NCBI GenBank assembly: GCA_030614305.1
Contig: JAUWKH010000100.1
Location: 1-6,604 of the forward strand
Source of the DNA: Bacteroidota bacterium
GTDB taxonomy: Bacteria; Bacteroidota; Bacteroidia; Bacteroidales; JADFUO01
Direction: 5' to 3'
DNA length: 6,604 bases
In this document: positions 1 to 5,965 of the stretch, piece by piece
Layout of the letters: each line of letters starts with the position of its first letter
How positions within the stretch are numbered: the first letter of the stretch is position 1
Position numbers and translations under genes: made by a program
Notes under the pieces: generated by a model
What the model was told of the DNA's origin: nothing
The model's input: the letters and a program-made list of their open reading frames with translations, nothing else
Database searches by the model: none

Positions 1-224
1 CGGGACATACACTTGGTGCAGCAGGAGCTATTGAAGCTATTTTCAGCATTTTAAGTATAAGAAATAATGAGTTATATCCAAGTTTAAATATTAACACTCC
101 TGTTTCACAATTCAATTTAGCTCCGATCAAAAAGTATGAAACCGGAGTGGATATTAATTATGTATTATCCAATTCCTTCGGGTTTGGTGGCAATTGCACT
201 TCATTAATTTTATCAAAAGTCTAA
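1..224 (+). CDS. Beta-ketoacyl-ACP synthase (FabF/KAS II type), C-terminal end only
   Basis: Only the last 73 residues are present, read from base 3; the gene begins upstream of the window. The fragment opens with GHTLGAAGAIEA, the loop holding the second catalytic histidine of elongating ketosynthases. It ends with NSFGFGGNC, the glycine-rich loop near the C-terminus of this family. It aligns without gaps to the end of the complete KS at 2895-4100 (GHTLGAAGGIEA, then NVLSNSFGFGGNN and a final FSKV against LSKV here), so the two are paralogues. The product would extend an acyl or polyenoyl chain on an ACP by decarboxylative condensation in the cytoplasm. The stop lies 5 bases before the next start, so the two are probably translated together as partners. 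The catalytic cysteine and first histidine are outside the window, so activity of this copy cannot be confirmed. Confidence 0.95.
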   Translation, partial: GHTLGAAGAIEAIFSILSIRNNELYPSLNINTPVSQFNLAPIKKYETGVDINYVLSNSFGFGGNCTSLILSKV

Positions 225-229
225 GAAAA

Positions 230-1288
230 ATGTATATCAGAGACCTTTCGAGCATTTCGCCACAATATACGTACAACAATAAATTTTTTGAAAATGAGAT
301 AAAGTTTTATTCGGATAACAAATATTTAGCAATTGAACCTGATTATAAGAATATGATTCCTTTAGGTCTTTTAAGAAGAATGGGGAAAGCAGTAAGAATG
401 GGAATAGGTACAGGTTTGCCATTAATGAAAAAGTATCCGGGTTTAGGAGGTATAATTATTGGAACAGCTAACGGTGGTCTGGAAGATTGTATTAAGTTTT
501 TGAATCAAATAATTTCATACAATGAAGGGAATCTTACTCCAACAAATTTTGTTCAGAGTACACCGAATTCTGTTGCAGGTCATCTCGCCCTTATGAGTAT
601 TAATACAGGATATAATACAACTCATGTTCATAAAGGTTTGGCTTTTGAAAGCTCATTATTAGATGCTAAACTTTTATTTGAACAAGATGAAGTAAAATCA
701 TTACTTGTGGGTAATGTTGAAGAAATATCGGATTACAACTATAATATTGATTATTTAGCAGGGCTATTTAAAGAAAAGGAAGTTGATTCCAGATCATTAT
801 TAAATTCTAACACAAAAGGAACAGTATGCGGAGAAGGTTCGGCTATGTTTGTATTAGAATCTTCACCGTCAAATTCTCTTGCTGAGATCAAAGATATTGA
901 CCAAATTTGTTTCCCTGTAAAATCCGAAATTATTGAAAAAGTCAAACATTTTCTTAATAGAAACAGTTTAACGGAATCGGATATAGATGCGCTTGTATTA
1001 GGTTTGAATGGTGACAACAGAACAGACTTTTGGTATAATAATTTGAGCGAAAAATTATTCAAAAACAAGGGAATTTTTACTTTTAAAAATTTAGTCGGGG
1101 AATACCCTACTGCTTCTGCATTTGCTACTTGGTTATCTGCTCACATTGTTCAAGGGCATAAAATACCTGAAGAAGCAGTATATAAAAAACCACAATCGGA
1201 GATAAATAATATTTTAATCTATAATCATTATGAAGGCTCTCAACATGGGTTTATTCTAATGTGTAAATCGACTGCAAAATTTAGTTGA
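230..1288 (+). CDS. Ketosynthase-like protein without catalytic triad (possible chain-length-factor-type partner), copy 1
   Basis: 352 residues. An in-frame ATG at 194 exists, but it lies inside the preceding KS gene. The ATG at 230 gives MYIRDLSSISPQ, matching the paralogue at 4152 (MKIYIRGIGNISPQ), so 230 is chosen. Thiolase-fold landmarks remain: LLRRMGKAVRMG (48-59), FVQSTPNSVAGHLALM (107-122) and CGEGSAMFVLE (200-210, the KS LGEGAGFIVLE strand). The active site is gone. The cysteine loop reads HKGLAFESS (134-142), the HGTGT position reads GLNGD (258-262), the GHT position reads GEY (290-292), and the terminal NSFGFGG loop is replaced by YNHYEGSQH (331-339). It probably forms a heterodimer with the KS encoded just upstream, as chain-length factors do in type II polyketide synthases; that is inference from adjacency and fold. 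An independent enzyme using the new conserved residues cannot be excluded. Confidence 0.88.
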   Translation: MYIRDLSSISPQYTYNNKFFENEIKFYSDNKYLAIEPDYKNMIPLGLLRRMGKAVRMGIGTGLPLMKKYPGLGGIIIGTANGGLEDCIKFLNQIISYNEGNLTPTNFVQSTPNSVAGHLALMSINTGYNTTHVHKGLAFESSLLDAKLLFEQDEVKSLLVGNVEEISDYNYNIDYLAGLFKEKEVDSRSLLNSNTKGTVCGEGSAMFVLESSPSNSLAEIKDIDQICFPVKSEIIEKVKHFLNRNSLTESDIDALVLGLNGDNRTDFWYNNLSEKLFKNKGIFTFKNLVGEYPTASAFATWLSAHIVQGHKIPEEAVYKKPQSEINNILIYNHYEGSQHGFILMCKSTAKFS

Positions 1289-1299
1289 CACGACAATAA

Positions 1300-1341
1300 C
1301 TTGCAGTAGCACGGGCTGGCTTTAGTGTTCGCTACTTAAAG
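1300..1341. repeat. Imperfect inverted repeat, possible terminator or dispersed repeat remnant
   Basis: Eleven-base arms at 1300-1310 and 1331-1341 match at 9 of 11 positions, with a perfect six-base core AGTAGC/GCTACT around a 20-base GC-richer loop (ACGGGCTGGC...). It starts 11 bases after the stop of the KS-like gene, so it could end transcription of the upstream unit. There is no clear T-run right after it. Its composition is unlike the AT-rich surroundings, so a piece of a dispersed genomic repeat is an alternative. Bases 1342-1410 hold nothing I recognise. Confidence 0.4.
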
Positions 1342-1418
1342 GACTAATTGACTATTTGTTTTTCTATTTATGGTTATGGAGGCAAATCAATATATAAGCT
1401 TTTATGGATAAAACGTAT

Positions 1419-1445
1419 TTTGCACATAAATAATTCCTATATTTG
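1419..1445 (+). promoter_or_regulatory. Bacteroidota-type promoter of the toxin-antitoxin remnant
   Basis: TATATTTG at 1438-1445 matches the Bacteroidota -7 consensus TAnnTTTG exactly. A TTTG at 1419-1422 can serve as the -33 element, with a 15-base spacer that is somewhat short. It lies 21 bases upstream of the ATG at 1467 and directly before a palindrome, the layout expected of an autoregulated toxin-antitoxin operon. Confidence 0.5.
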
Positions 1446-1449
1446 CATA

Positions 1450-1468
1450 ATATTGAAAATATCAATAT
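1450..1468. promoter_or_regulatory. Perfect 7-bp palindrome with 5-base spacer, candidate antitoxin operator
   Basis: ATATTGA (1450-1456) and TCAATAT (1462-1468) are exact reverse complements around AAATA. The palindrome starts five bases after the -7 element and covers the first two bases of the ATG at 1467. That is where a repressor would block transcription initiation. The operator role is inferred from position. In such AT-rich DNA a short palindrome can also arise by chance. Confidence 0.4.
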
Positions 1469-1553
1469 GAATAATTTAGCATTATATACAAAAATAAATA
1501 CCATAATTCTTAAACAGAAATTGAAAGATGAATTAAAGAGATTTAACAAATGA
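1467..1553 (+). pseudogene. N-terminal remnant of a DUF2281-like antitoxin
   Basis: A 28-residue frame beginning MNNLALYTKINTI. The start resembles DUF2281 antitoxins, which typically open with a pattern like M..L.LY.KI.TLP followed by LK.E...F; here LKDELKRF is at 19-26. These antitoxins are usually about 70-80 residues, so most of the protein is missing. The frame closes at the junction with the toxin remnant (1550), and its promoter and palindrome sit just upstream. The family match is from memory of the motif and is short, so it is less certain than the toxin part. A chance ORF is the alternative, but the promoter, the start and the toxin tail behind it all argue for a real origin. Confidence 0.5.
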
Positions 1554-1729
1554 TAATAGTTGCAGCAAATGGTTTACATCCTATTGGGACAATTGGAGTA
1601 TTAATTCAAGCAAAAAAAACAGGATTGATCGAAAACATAAAACCACACCTTGATAAACTTATGCGTAATAATATATTTATATCTGATAAATTATATTCAT
1701 CTTCACTAAAAATTGTTAGAGAAGAATAA
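1550..1729 (+). pseudogene. C-terminal remnant of a DUF3368 / PIN-like (VapC-type) toxin
   Basis: A 59-residue frame containing GLHPIGTIGVLIQAKKTGLI (8-27), then IKPHLDKLMRNNIFISDKLY. This is the characteristic C-terminal part of DUF3368 PIN-domain proteins, where GT.G.L..AK..GLI is followed by a ..L..LI..GF.IS..LY pattern. Full-length members are around 150 residues and carry the acidic nuclease residues in the part that is missing here, so the fragment cannot be an active RNase. The ATG at 1550 overlaps the previous stop as ATGA. I read this as the product of an internal deletion that joined an antitoxin start to a toxin end, rather than as translational coupling. Its relation to the surrounding biosynthetic genes is probably insertion followed by decay. 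Confidence 0.75.
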
Positions 1730-1731
1730 TC

Positions 1732-1766
1732 TTTGTTATTACCTGCCACCTTTACATCTATATTTC
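1732..1766 (+). promoter_or_regulatory. Weak candidate promoter for the half-length KS-like gene
   Basis: TTTG at 1732-1735 and TATATTTC at 1759-1766 (one mismatch to TAnnTTTG) are 23 bases apart, about 47 bases before the ATG at 1813. The gene stands alone after a long gap and needs a promoter, which is the main support. The match is imperfect. Confidence 0.25.
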
Positions 1767-1812
1767 ATAATTTTAGGCATTTTAACTCATTTTAAATTTT
1801 AGTCATTAATTA

Positions 1813-2466
1813 ATGCTTATAAAAAATCTAAAAATAACAAGTTCCTGTATCATACGTTTTAATAAAGTTTTTATTAATGACAAGATTGACTATGTAAAGG
1901 ATAATTATGCTGGTTTCCCTGATTTTATAAGATCAGTTTATAGAAATTACAAAATCAATTATCCTAAGTTCTTTAAGATGGATAATCTGAGTAAATTAGG
2001 TTTTGTTACTTCAGAGTTATTACTAAAGCAGGAAAATTTATTAAGCAAATATAAAAATGACGAAATTGGAATAATAATTTCAAACTCCGGCTCATCAATT
2101 GATACGGATATTAAATATTACAACACTATTAAAGATAAATCAAATTATTTTCCCAGTCCTTCGGTGTTTGTTTATACTTTGCCGAATATTATGATTGGTG
2201 AAATATGTATTCGTAATAAAATTATGGGGGAAAGCACATTTTTTATTTCTGAAAAATTCAACCCTGATTTTCTCTTCAATTATATAAATATTTTATTTAA
2301 AACATCCAAAATTAAAAGTTGTATTTCAGGTTGGGTTGAATATGAGGAAAATAAGTATGAATCGTTACTATTTTTAGTGGAAAAAGAAAATAAAAAAAAT
2401 ATTGGGAGAAATATTAATTTTGAACCGGAAAATATTTGTAAAATATATGAATCAAATCCAACCTGA
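1813..2466 (+). CDS. Half-length ketosynthase-like protein (KS N-terminal domain only)
   Basis: 217 residues, corresponding only to the N-terminal half of a ketosynthase. Recognisable elements are YPKFFKMDNLSKLGFVTSELL (50-70, the conserved KRM..LS.MG helix), IGIIISNSGSSIDTDIKYY (85-103, the strand and turn after it) and FPSPSVFVYTLPNIMIGEI (113-131). The segment where the nucleophilic cysteine should sit reads GESTFFISEKF (139-149) with no cysteine. Both catalytic histidines belong to the absent half. The C-terminal third has ISGWVEYEENKYESLLFLVE (171-190). The layout resembles the KS N-terminal-domain family (Ketoacyl-synt_2), which includes the short KS-like subunit of aryl polyene clusters (ApeC type, from memory). 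A non-catalytic or scaffolding role in the synthase is inferred. The gene is not simply broken: the reading frame is clean, and the 176 bases downstream cannot encode the missing half. The start lacks a Shine-Dalgarno sequence, as is usual in this phylum. Confidence 0.8.
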   Translation: MLIKNLKITSSCIIRFNKVFINDKIDYVKDNYAGFPDFIRSVYRNYKINYPKFFKMDNLSKLGFVTSELLLKQENLLSKYKNDEIGIIISNSGSSIDTDIKYYNTIKDKSNYFPSPSVFVYTLPNIMIGEICIRNKIMGESTFFISEKFNPDFLFNYINILFKTSKIKSCISGWVEYEENKYESLLFLVEKENKKNIGRNINFEPENICKIYESNPT

Positions 2467-2515
2467 TTAATTCATAAGTTTTTCGTAATAGATCAATTTG
2501 TGAATTAAGCAGGTT
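2460..2515 (+). terminator. Long hairpin across the stop codon of the half-KS gene, probable terminator
   Basis: Arms 2460-2477 and 2498-2515 are 18 bases each and match at 16 positions. In RNA one of the two differences becomes a G-U pair, leaving a single A-G mismatch. The loop is 20 bases. The left arm contains the TGA stop (2464-2466). No long U-tract follows (only TTAAAAT), so it may act as a bidirectional or 3'-end-protecting structure rather than a classical intrinsic terminator. Confidence 0.5.
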
Positions 2516-2530
2516 AAAATAACATGTATT

Positions 2531-2591
2531 ATAAACCGCTAAGGACACAAAGAACCGCTAAAATTTTCGTATCTTGGCGCTTTTTGCGATT
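2531..2591. repeat. Dispersed repeat, copy 1 (AACCGC...TTTGCG type)
   Basis: The segment starts ATAAACCGCT, repeats AACCGCTAA once (2553-2561), and ends CGCTTTTTGCGATT. Its two halves are loosely inverted (AAACCGCTAAGG... against ...TTTTTGCGATTT). The same outer ends occur at 5962-6004, so this is a family and not chance. Short intergenic repeats with AACCGC/GCGGTT-like ends and TTTGCG blocks are familiar from Bacteroidota genomes. It lies 51 bases before the ACP gene, and TATCTTGG (2570-2577) inside it is one base off the -7 promoter consensus. Confidence 0.65.
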
Positions 2592-2642
2592 TAAATTTTA
2601 ATACTGTTAAATAGAAATTATGAACTTATTATAAAAAATTAC

Positions 2643-2894
2643 ATGGAACAATTAATAAACACATTAAAAAAAGAGATCATTGAAGTATTGAATCTTGAAG
2701 AAATGGAAATCGAAGATATTGAAACCGATGCCCCGCTTTTTGTCGAGGGCCTGGAATTGGATTCTATTGATGCTCTTGAACTGATAGTTTTATTAGAGAA
2801 AAATTACGGGTTAAAGATAGAAACTGCAGAGGAAGGAAAGAAAATTTTATATTCAGTCAGGACAATGGCTGAATTTATTAAGGAAAATAAATAA
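2643..2894 (+). CDS. Acyl carrier protein
   Basis: 83 residues, the usual size for a free-standing ACP. The phosphopantetheine site is in GLELDSIDALELIVLLEKNYG (36-56), with Ser41 as the attachment residue. DSID replaces the common DSLD or DSVD, a conservative change. The protein is strongly acidic, especially in helix 1 and the following loop (LNLEEMEIEDIETD, 16-29), as expected for docking to KS enzymes. After modification by a phosphopantetheinyl transferase it would carry the growing chain as a thioester. The stop directly abuts the ATG of the KS gene, with no bases between, so the pair is almost certainly co-translated and this ACP is dedicated to that KS. There is no strong Shine-Dalgarno sequence. 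The ATG fits the length of the family. Confidence 0.95.
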   Translation: MEQLINTLKKEIIEVLNLEEMEIEDIETDAPLFVEGLELDSIDALELIVLLEKNYGLKIETAEEGKKILYSVRTMAEFIKENK

Positions 2895-4100
2895 ATGTCC
2901 TACAAGGTTTTTGTAACGGGAATTGGAGTTATTTCAGCTATTGGCAACAATACCGCTGAGGTTATGAATTCATTAAACCTGTCAAAATCCGGTATTGGCT
3001 TTACAACTCACTTAAATACAATTCACAGGAACGAACTGCCGGTTGCCGAGGTTAAACCTTCAAACGAAGAATTACTAAAAATTGCCGGTCTTGCTAACGG
3101 ACAAGCTTACACAAGAACCGCACTGTTAGGAATGATAGCAGCTAAAGAAGCAGTTATAAGTTCCGGCATTAAAGATATATCCGAAATAAGAACAGGACTT
3201 GTTTCTGCAACATCTGTCGGTGGAATGGATAAAAGCGAACATTTTATCAGCAGTTTTATTCAGGATAATAAATCAGGAAAATTAATTGATATTGTTAGTC
3301 ACGATTGTGGCGACAGCACTGAAAAAATTGCAGATTATATCGGTATTAAGGATTACATCACAACTATTAGCACAGCTTGTTCTTCGTCAGCTAATTCAAT
3401 AATGTTTGGGGCAAAATTAATTAAAAATGGTATTCTGGACAGAGTAATTGCAGGTGGAGTTGATTCTTTAACCAGATTTACCCTGAACGGATTTAACACT
3501 TTAATGATACTTGATAAAACCGGTTGTAAACCATTTGATAATAACAGGAACGGCCTTACACTCGGTGAAGGAGCAGGTTTTATAGTTTTGGAATCCGAAA
3601 GAGCCGCAAATTCTGCGAACAAAGAAATATTGTGCGAATTAAAAGGATATAATAATTCCTGTGATGCATATCATCAAACAGCTTCTTCTCCGGATGGTTA
3701 TGGTGCATATTTGGCAATGAAAGGAGCTATTGATATGAGCCGGCTTTCAACTGAAAAGATTGATTATATAAATGCCCACGGAACAGGTACGGTTAATAAC
3801 GACCTTTCGGAAGGAAATGCAATTGAGAAAGTATTCGATAATAAAATACCGAAGTTAAGTTCTACTAAATCGTTTACAGGTCATACATTGGGTGCTGCCG
3901 GGGGAATAGAAGCTGTTATAAGTGTTTTATCAATAAAGCATCAGACAATATTTCCCAATCTGAATTTCGGGCAACAAATGAAAGAACTAAACTTTAGCCC
4001 TGAAACAAGTTTGATTAAAAATATTAAAATAAACAATGTATTGTCAAACTCTTTCGGTTTCGGAGGGAATAATACAACTTTGATATTTTCAAAGGTTTGA
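2895..4100 (+). CDS. Beta-ketoacyl-ACP synthase, FabF/KAS II type, complete
   Basis: 401 residues, the normal length for a KAS II enzyme. It starts with the family opening VFVTGIGVISAIGNN (5-19). The nucleophile is Cys162 in STACSSSANS, and the histidines are His295 in AHGTGT and His330 in GHTLGAAGG. Lys325, five residues before the latter, is the conserved KS lysine. LGEGAGFIVLE (223-233) and NSFGFGGNN (385-393) complete the signature, so it should be active. It catalyses decarboxylative Claisen condensation of malonyl-ACP with an acyl-ACP in the cytoplasm. Because it sits with a dedicated ACP and a triad-less KS-like protein, a role in a specialised polyene or lipid pigment pathway is more likely than housekeeping fatty acid synthesis. 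It is a paralogue of the truncated KS at 1-224. Confidence 0.97.
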   Translation: MSYKVFVTGIGVISAIGNNTAEVMNSLNLSKSGIGFTTHLNTIHRNELPVAEVKPSNEELLKIAGLANGQAYTRTALLGMIAAKEAVISSGIKDISEIRTGLVSATSVGGMDKSEHFISSFIQDNKSGKLIDIVSHDCGDSTEKIADYIGIKDYITTISTACSSSANSIMFGAKLIKNGILDRVIAGGVDSLTRFTLNGFNTLMILDKTGCKPFDNNRNGLTLGEGAGFIVLESERAANSANKEILCELKGYNNSCDAYHQTASSPDGYGAYLAMKGAIDMSRLSTEKIDYINAHGTGTVNNDLSEGNAIEKVFDNKIPKLSSTKSFTGHTLGAAGGIEAVISVLSIKHQTIFPNLNFGQQMKELNFSPETSLIKNIKINNVLSNSFGFGGNNTTLIFSKV

Positions 4101-4151
4101 TTAATTTTTTAAATAAATAATGCAATAAAGATTCATTTGGAAATTTAAACC

Positions 4152-5216
4152 ATGAAAATCTATATAAGAGGCATCGGAAATATCTCACCGCAAAATACTT
4201 ATGATAATGAGCATTTTTTAGAGGAAATTGCAGAGTATCAGGATGATTATCTCAAATGTATTGAACCTGTATATAAAAAGTATATAAAACCCATGTTATT
4301 GCGAAGAATGAGCAGGATAATCAAAATGGGAATATATGCTGCTAAAACTTCCCTTGATGATGCTAATATTGATATTCCCGATGCTATAATTACAGGTACC
4401 GGCATAGGTTGTATTGAAGATACCGAAAAGTTCCTGTTTTCAATGATTACGAACAATGAACAACTCCTCCCCCCTACTCCTTTTATTCAATCAACACATA
4501 ACACCATAAGCGCTCAAATTGCACTTATGCTTAAATGCCATAATTATAATAATACTTATGTACATCGCGGAATATCTTTTGAAAGCGCTTTGCTGGATAG
4601 TATGATGTTATTAAAGGAAAATTCCGCAAATAATGTTTTAACAGGTGGTGCCGACGAAATAACTCACAACTCTTTTCTTATTACAAAACGTTTAGGACGC
4701 TGGAAAAATAAAGCAATCAACAATTTAAAACTTTTAGATCATAAAACAAGAGGCAGTATTGCAGGAGAAGGCGCAGCATTTTTCGTTCTATCAAAAGAAA
4801 AGAATGCTCAAAATTATGCTGAAATTTCATCGGTGTCCACATTTTATAAACCCGATAACTATAAAACTGTTGAAGATAATATTACTAATTTTTTAAAAAA
4901 TGCTGAAATAAAAATTAATAATATTGACCTGATAATTCTCGGATTAAACGGTGATACAAAGGATGATGATATATATTATAAACTTAAAAAAGACTATTTT
5001 AAAAATAATACTATCGCATATTATAAACATCTGTGTGGAGAATATCATACATCAACATCATTTGTTTTGTGGCTCAGTGCTAAAATTTTAAAAAACCAAT
5101 TTGTCCCTGAAATAATTAAACTTAACAAACAACCTGATAAACCGGTGAAAAATATATTAATTTATAATCATTATAAAAATATTGATCATTCCTTAATTCT
5201 CGTAACAGAATGCTAA
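4152..5216 (+). CDS. Ketosynthase-like protein without catalytic triad (possible chain-length-factor-type partner), copy 2
   Basis: 354 residues, paralogous over its whole length to 230-1288. Retained fold markers are MLLRRMSRIIKMG (48-60), FIQSTHNTISAQIALM (111-126) and AGEGAAFFVL (204-213). As in copy 1, the cysteine loop is replaced by HRGISFESA (138-146), HGTGT by GLNGD (264-268) and GHT by GEY (296-298). The C-terminal loop is YNHYKNIDH (338-346). Residues unchanged between the copies therefore include the former active-site positions. It lies 51 bases after the intact KS, a looser spacing than in copy 1 (5 bases). Its last codons overlap the deacetylase gene by 7 bases. The most economical role is a non-catalytic partner that shapes or stabilises the KS, as chain-length factors do. 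Classical factors carry Gln in place of the Cys and this family does not, so it is a distinct lineage. Confidence 0.88.
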   Translation: MKIYIRGIGNISPQNTYDNEHFLEEIAEYQDDYLKCIEPVYKKYIKPMLLRRMSRIIKMGIYAAKTSLDDANIDIPDAIITGTGIGCIEDTEKFLFSMITNNEQLLPPTPFIQSTHNTISAQIALMLKCHNYNNTYVHRGISFESALLDSMMLLKENSANNVLTGGADEITHNSFLITKRLGRWKNKAINNLKLLDHKTRGSIAGEGAAFFVLSKEKNAQNYAEISSVSTFYKPDNYKTVEDNITNFLKNAEIKINNIDLIILGLNGDTKDDDIYYKLKKDYFKNNTIAYYKHLCGEYHTSTSFVLWLSAKILKNQFVPEIIKLNKQPDKPVKNILIYNHYKNIDHSLILVTEC

Positions 5217-5965
5217 ATTTTAAAACAACAAATATTTTATTTATTATACTATTTCTGGCATTATGTATATTGAGATTTTTTGCATTTGTAAATATCATAT
5301 TCTTTATTTTATTATTAGTTGAATATTTATTATTATTAACTTACGGTTCTGTTTTTATAAATTCTAATTTCTATATAAAAACGATTTGCTCTAAAACCAA
5401 TGATAACAAAGAGATAGCTATTACATTTGATGACGGACCGGTTAAGGAAATTACTCCCCTGATACTAGATATGTTGAAAGAGTTTGATGTTAAAGCAGCT
5501 TTTTTTTGTATCGGAAACAATGTTATTAATAATAAAAGTATTTTAAAACAAATTGATAATGAAGGGCATATTATTGGGAATCACTCTTTTTCACATTCCA
5601 ACTACTTTGATCTTTTTTCATCAAAAAAAATGACAGAAGAACTTATTAAAACCGAAGATATAATTTTTCAAACTATTGGGAAAAAAGTCACATACTTTCG
5701 TCCGCCTTATGGTGTTACTAATCCTGCATTAAAAAAAGCAGTTAACAAAATGAATTATACTGTTATCGGCTGGAGTTTAAGGTCTTTTGATACAAAATGT
5801 AAAGACCCAGCGAAAATTTTATCAAGAGTTACAAAAAAACTTAAATCAGGCGATATTATTTTGTTCCACGATATTAATCCTGAAATAATAAATGTTTTAA
5901 GAAATTTTATTAAATATGCTTTATCAAATAACTATAAATTTGTTCGGCTTGATAAACTAATATAA
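5210..5965 (+). CDS. Membrane-anchored polysaccharide deacetylase (NodB homology domain, CE4)
   Basis: 251 residues. Residues 8-50 form two closely spaced hydrophobic segments, which would anchor the protein in the inner membrane. The NodB domain follows with every CE4 motif present: ITFDDGP (71-77; Asp74 as base, Asp75 as metal ligand), NHSFSH (124-129; His125 and His129 as metal ligands), RPPYG (164-168), Trp188 with SFD (192-194), and ILFHD (217-221; His220). It should be an active metal-dependent deacetylase of N- or O-acetyl groups on a glycan or glycosylated product. The start overlaps the end of the KS-like gene by 7 bases, indicating translational coupling and membership of the same operon. 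Deacetylases of this type are found in aryl polyene/flexirubin-like clusters of this phylum, but the substrate is not known from the sequence. Which side of the membrane the domain faces depends on the two-segment hairpin. If both segments span, the N- and C-termini are on the same side. Confidence 0.93.
   Translation: MLNFKTTNILFIILFLALCILRFFAFVNIIFFILLLVEYLLLLTYGSVFINSNFYIKTICSKTNDNKEIAITFDDGPVKEITPLILDMLKEFDVKAAFFCIGNNVINNKSILKQIDNEGHIIGNHSFSHSNYFDLFSSKKMTEELIKTEDIIFQTIGKKVTYFRPPYGVTNPALKKAVNKMNYTVIGWSLRSFDTKCKDPAKILSRVTKKLKSGDIILFHDINPEIINVLRNFIKYALSNNYKFVRLDKLI

Noticed and set aside
194..229. Upstream in-frame ATG extending the first KS-like protein by 12 residues
   Set aside because: It lies within the coding end of the preceding KS in another frame, and the extra residues have no counterpart in the paralogue at 4152, whose N-terminus aligns with the ATG at 230.
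237..1068. Reverse-strand open frames at 237-422 and 751-1068
   Set aside because: They lie wholly inside the well-supported KS-like gene on the + strand and show no family motif.
1364..1549. Reverse-strand frame of 61 residues
   Set aside because: It is a low-complexity hydrophobic translation of AT-rich intergenic DNA, antisense to the toxin-antitoxin promoter and antitoxin remnant, with no recognisable motif.
1550..1553. ATGA overlap taken as translational coupling of an intact antitoxin-toxin pair
   Set aside because: Both frames are far shorter than their families and the toxin lacks its catalytic N-terminal part, so the overlap is better explained by a deletion junction.
2467..2642. 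Missing C-terminal half of the KS-like protein hidden by a frameshift
   Set aside because: Only 176 bases separate it from the ACP gene. They hold a hairpin and a repeat, and no KS C-terminal motif (HGTGT, GHT, NSFGFGG) appears in any frame.
3353..3622. Reverse-strand frame of 89 residues
   Set aside because: It is antisense to the Cys162 region of the complete KS and carries no independent signal.
4247..4456. Reverse-strand frame of 69 residues
   Set aside because: It is a shadow of the second KS-like gene.
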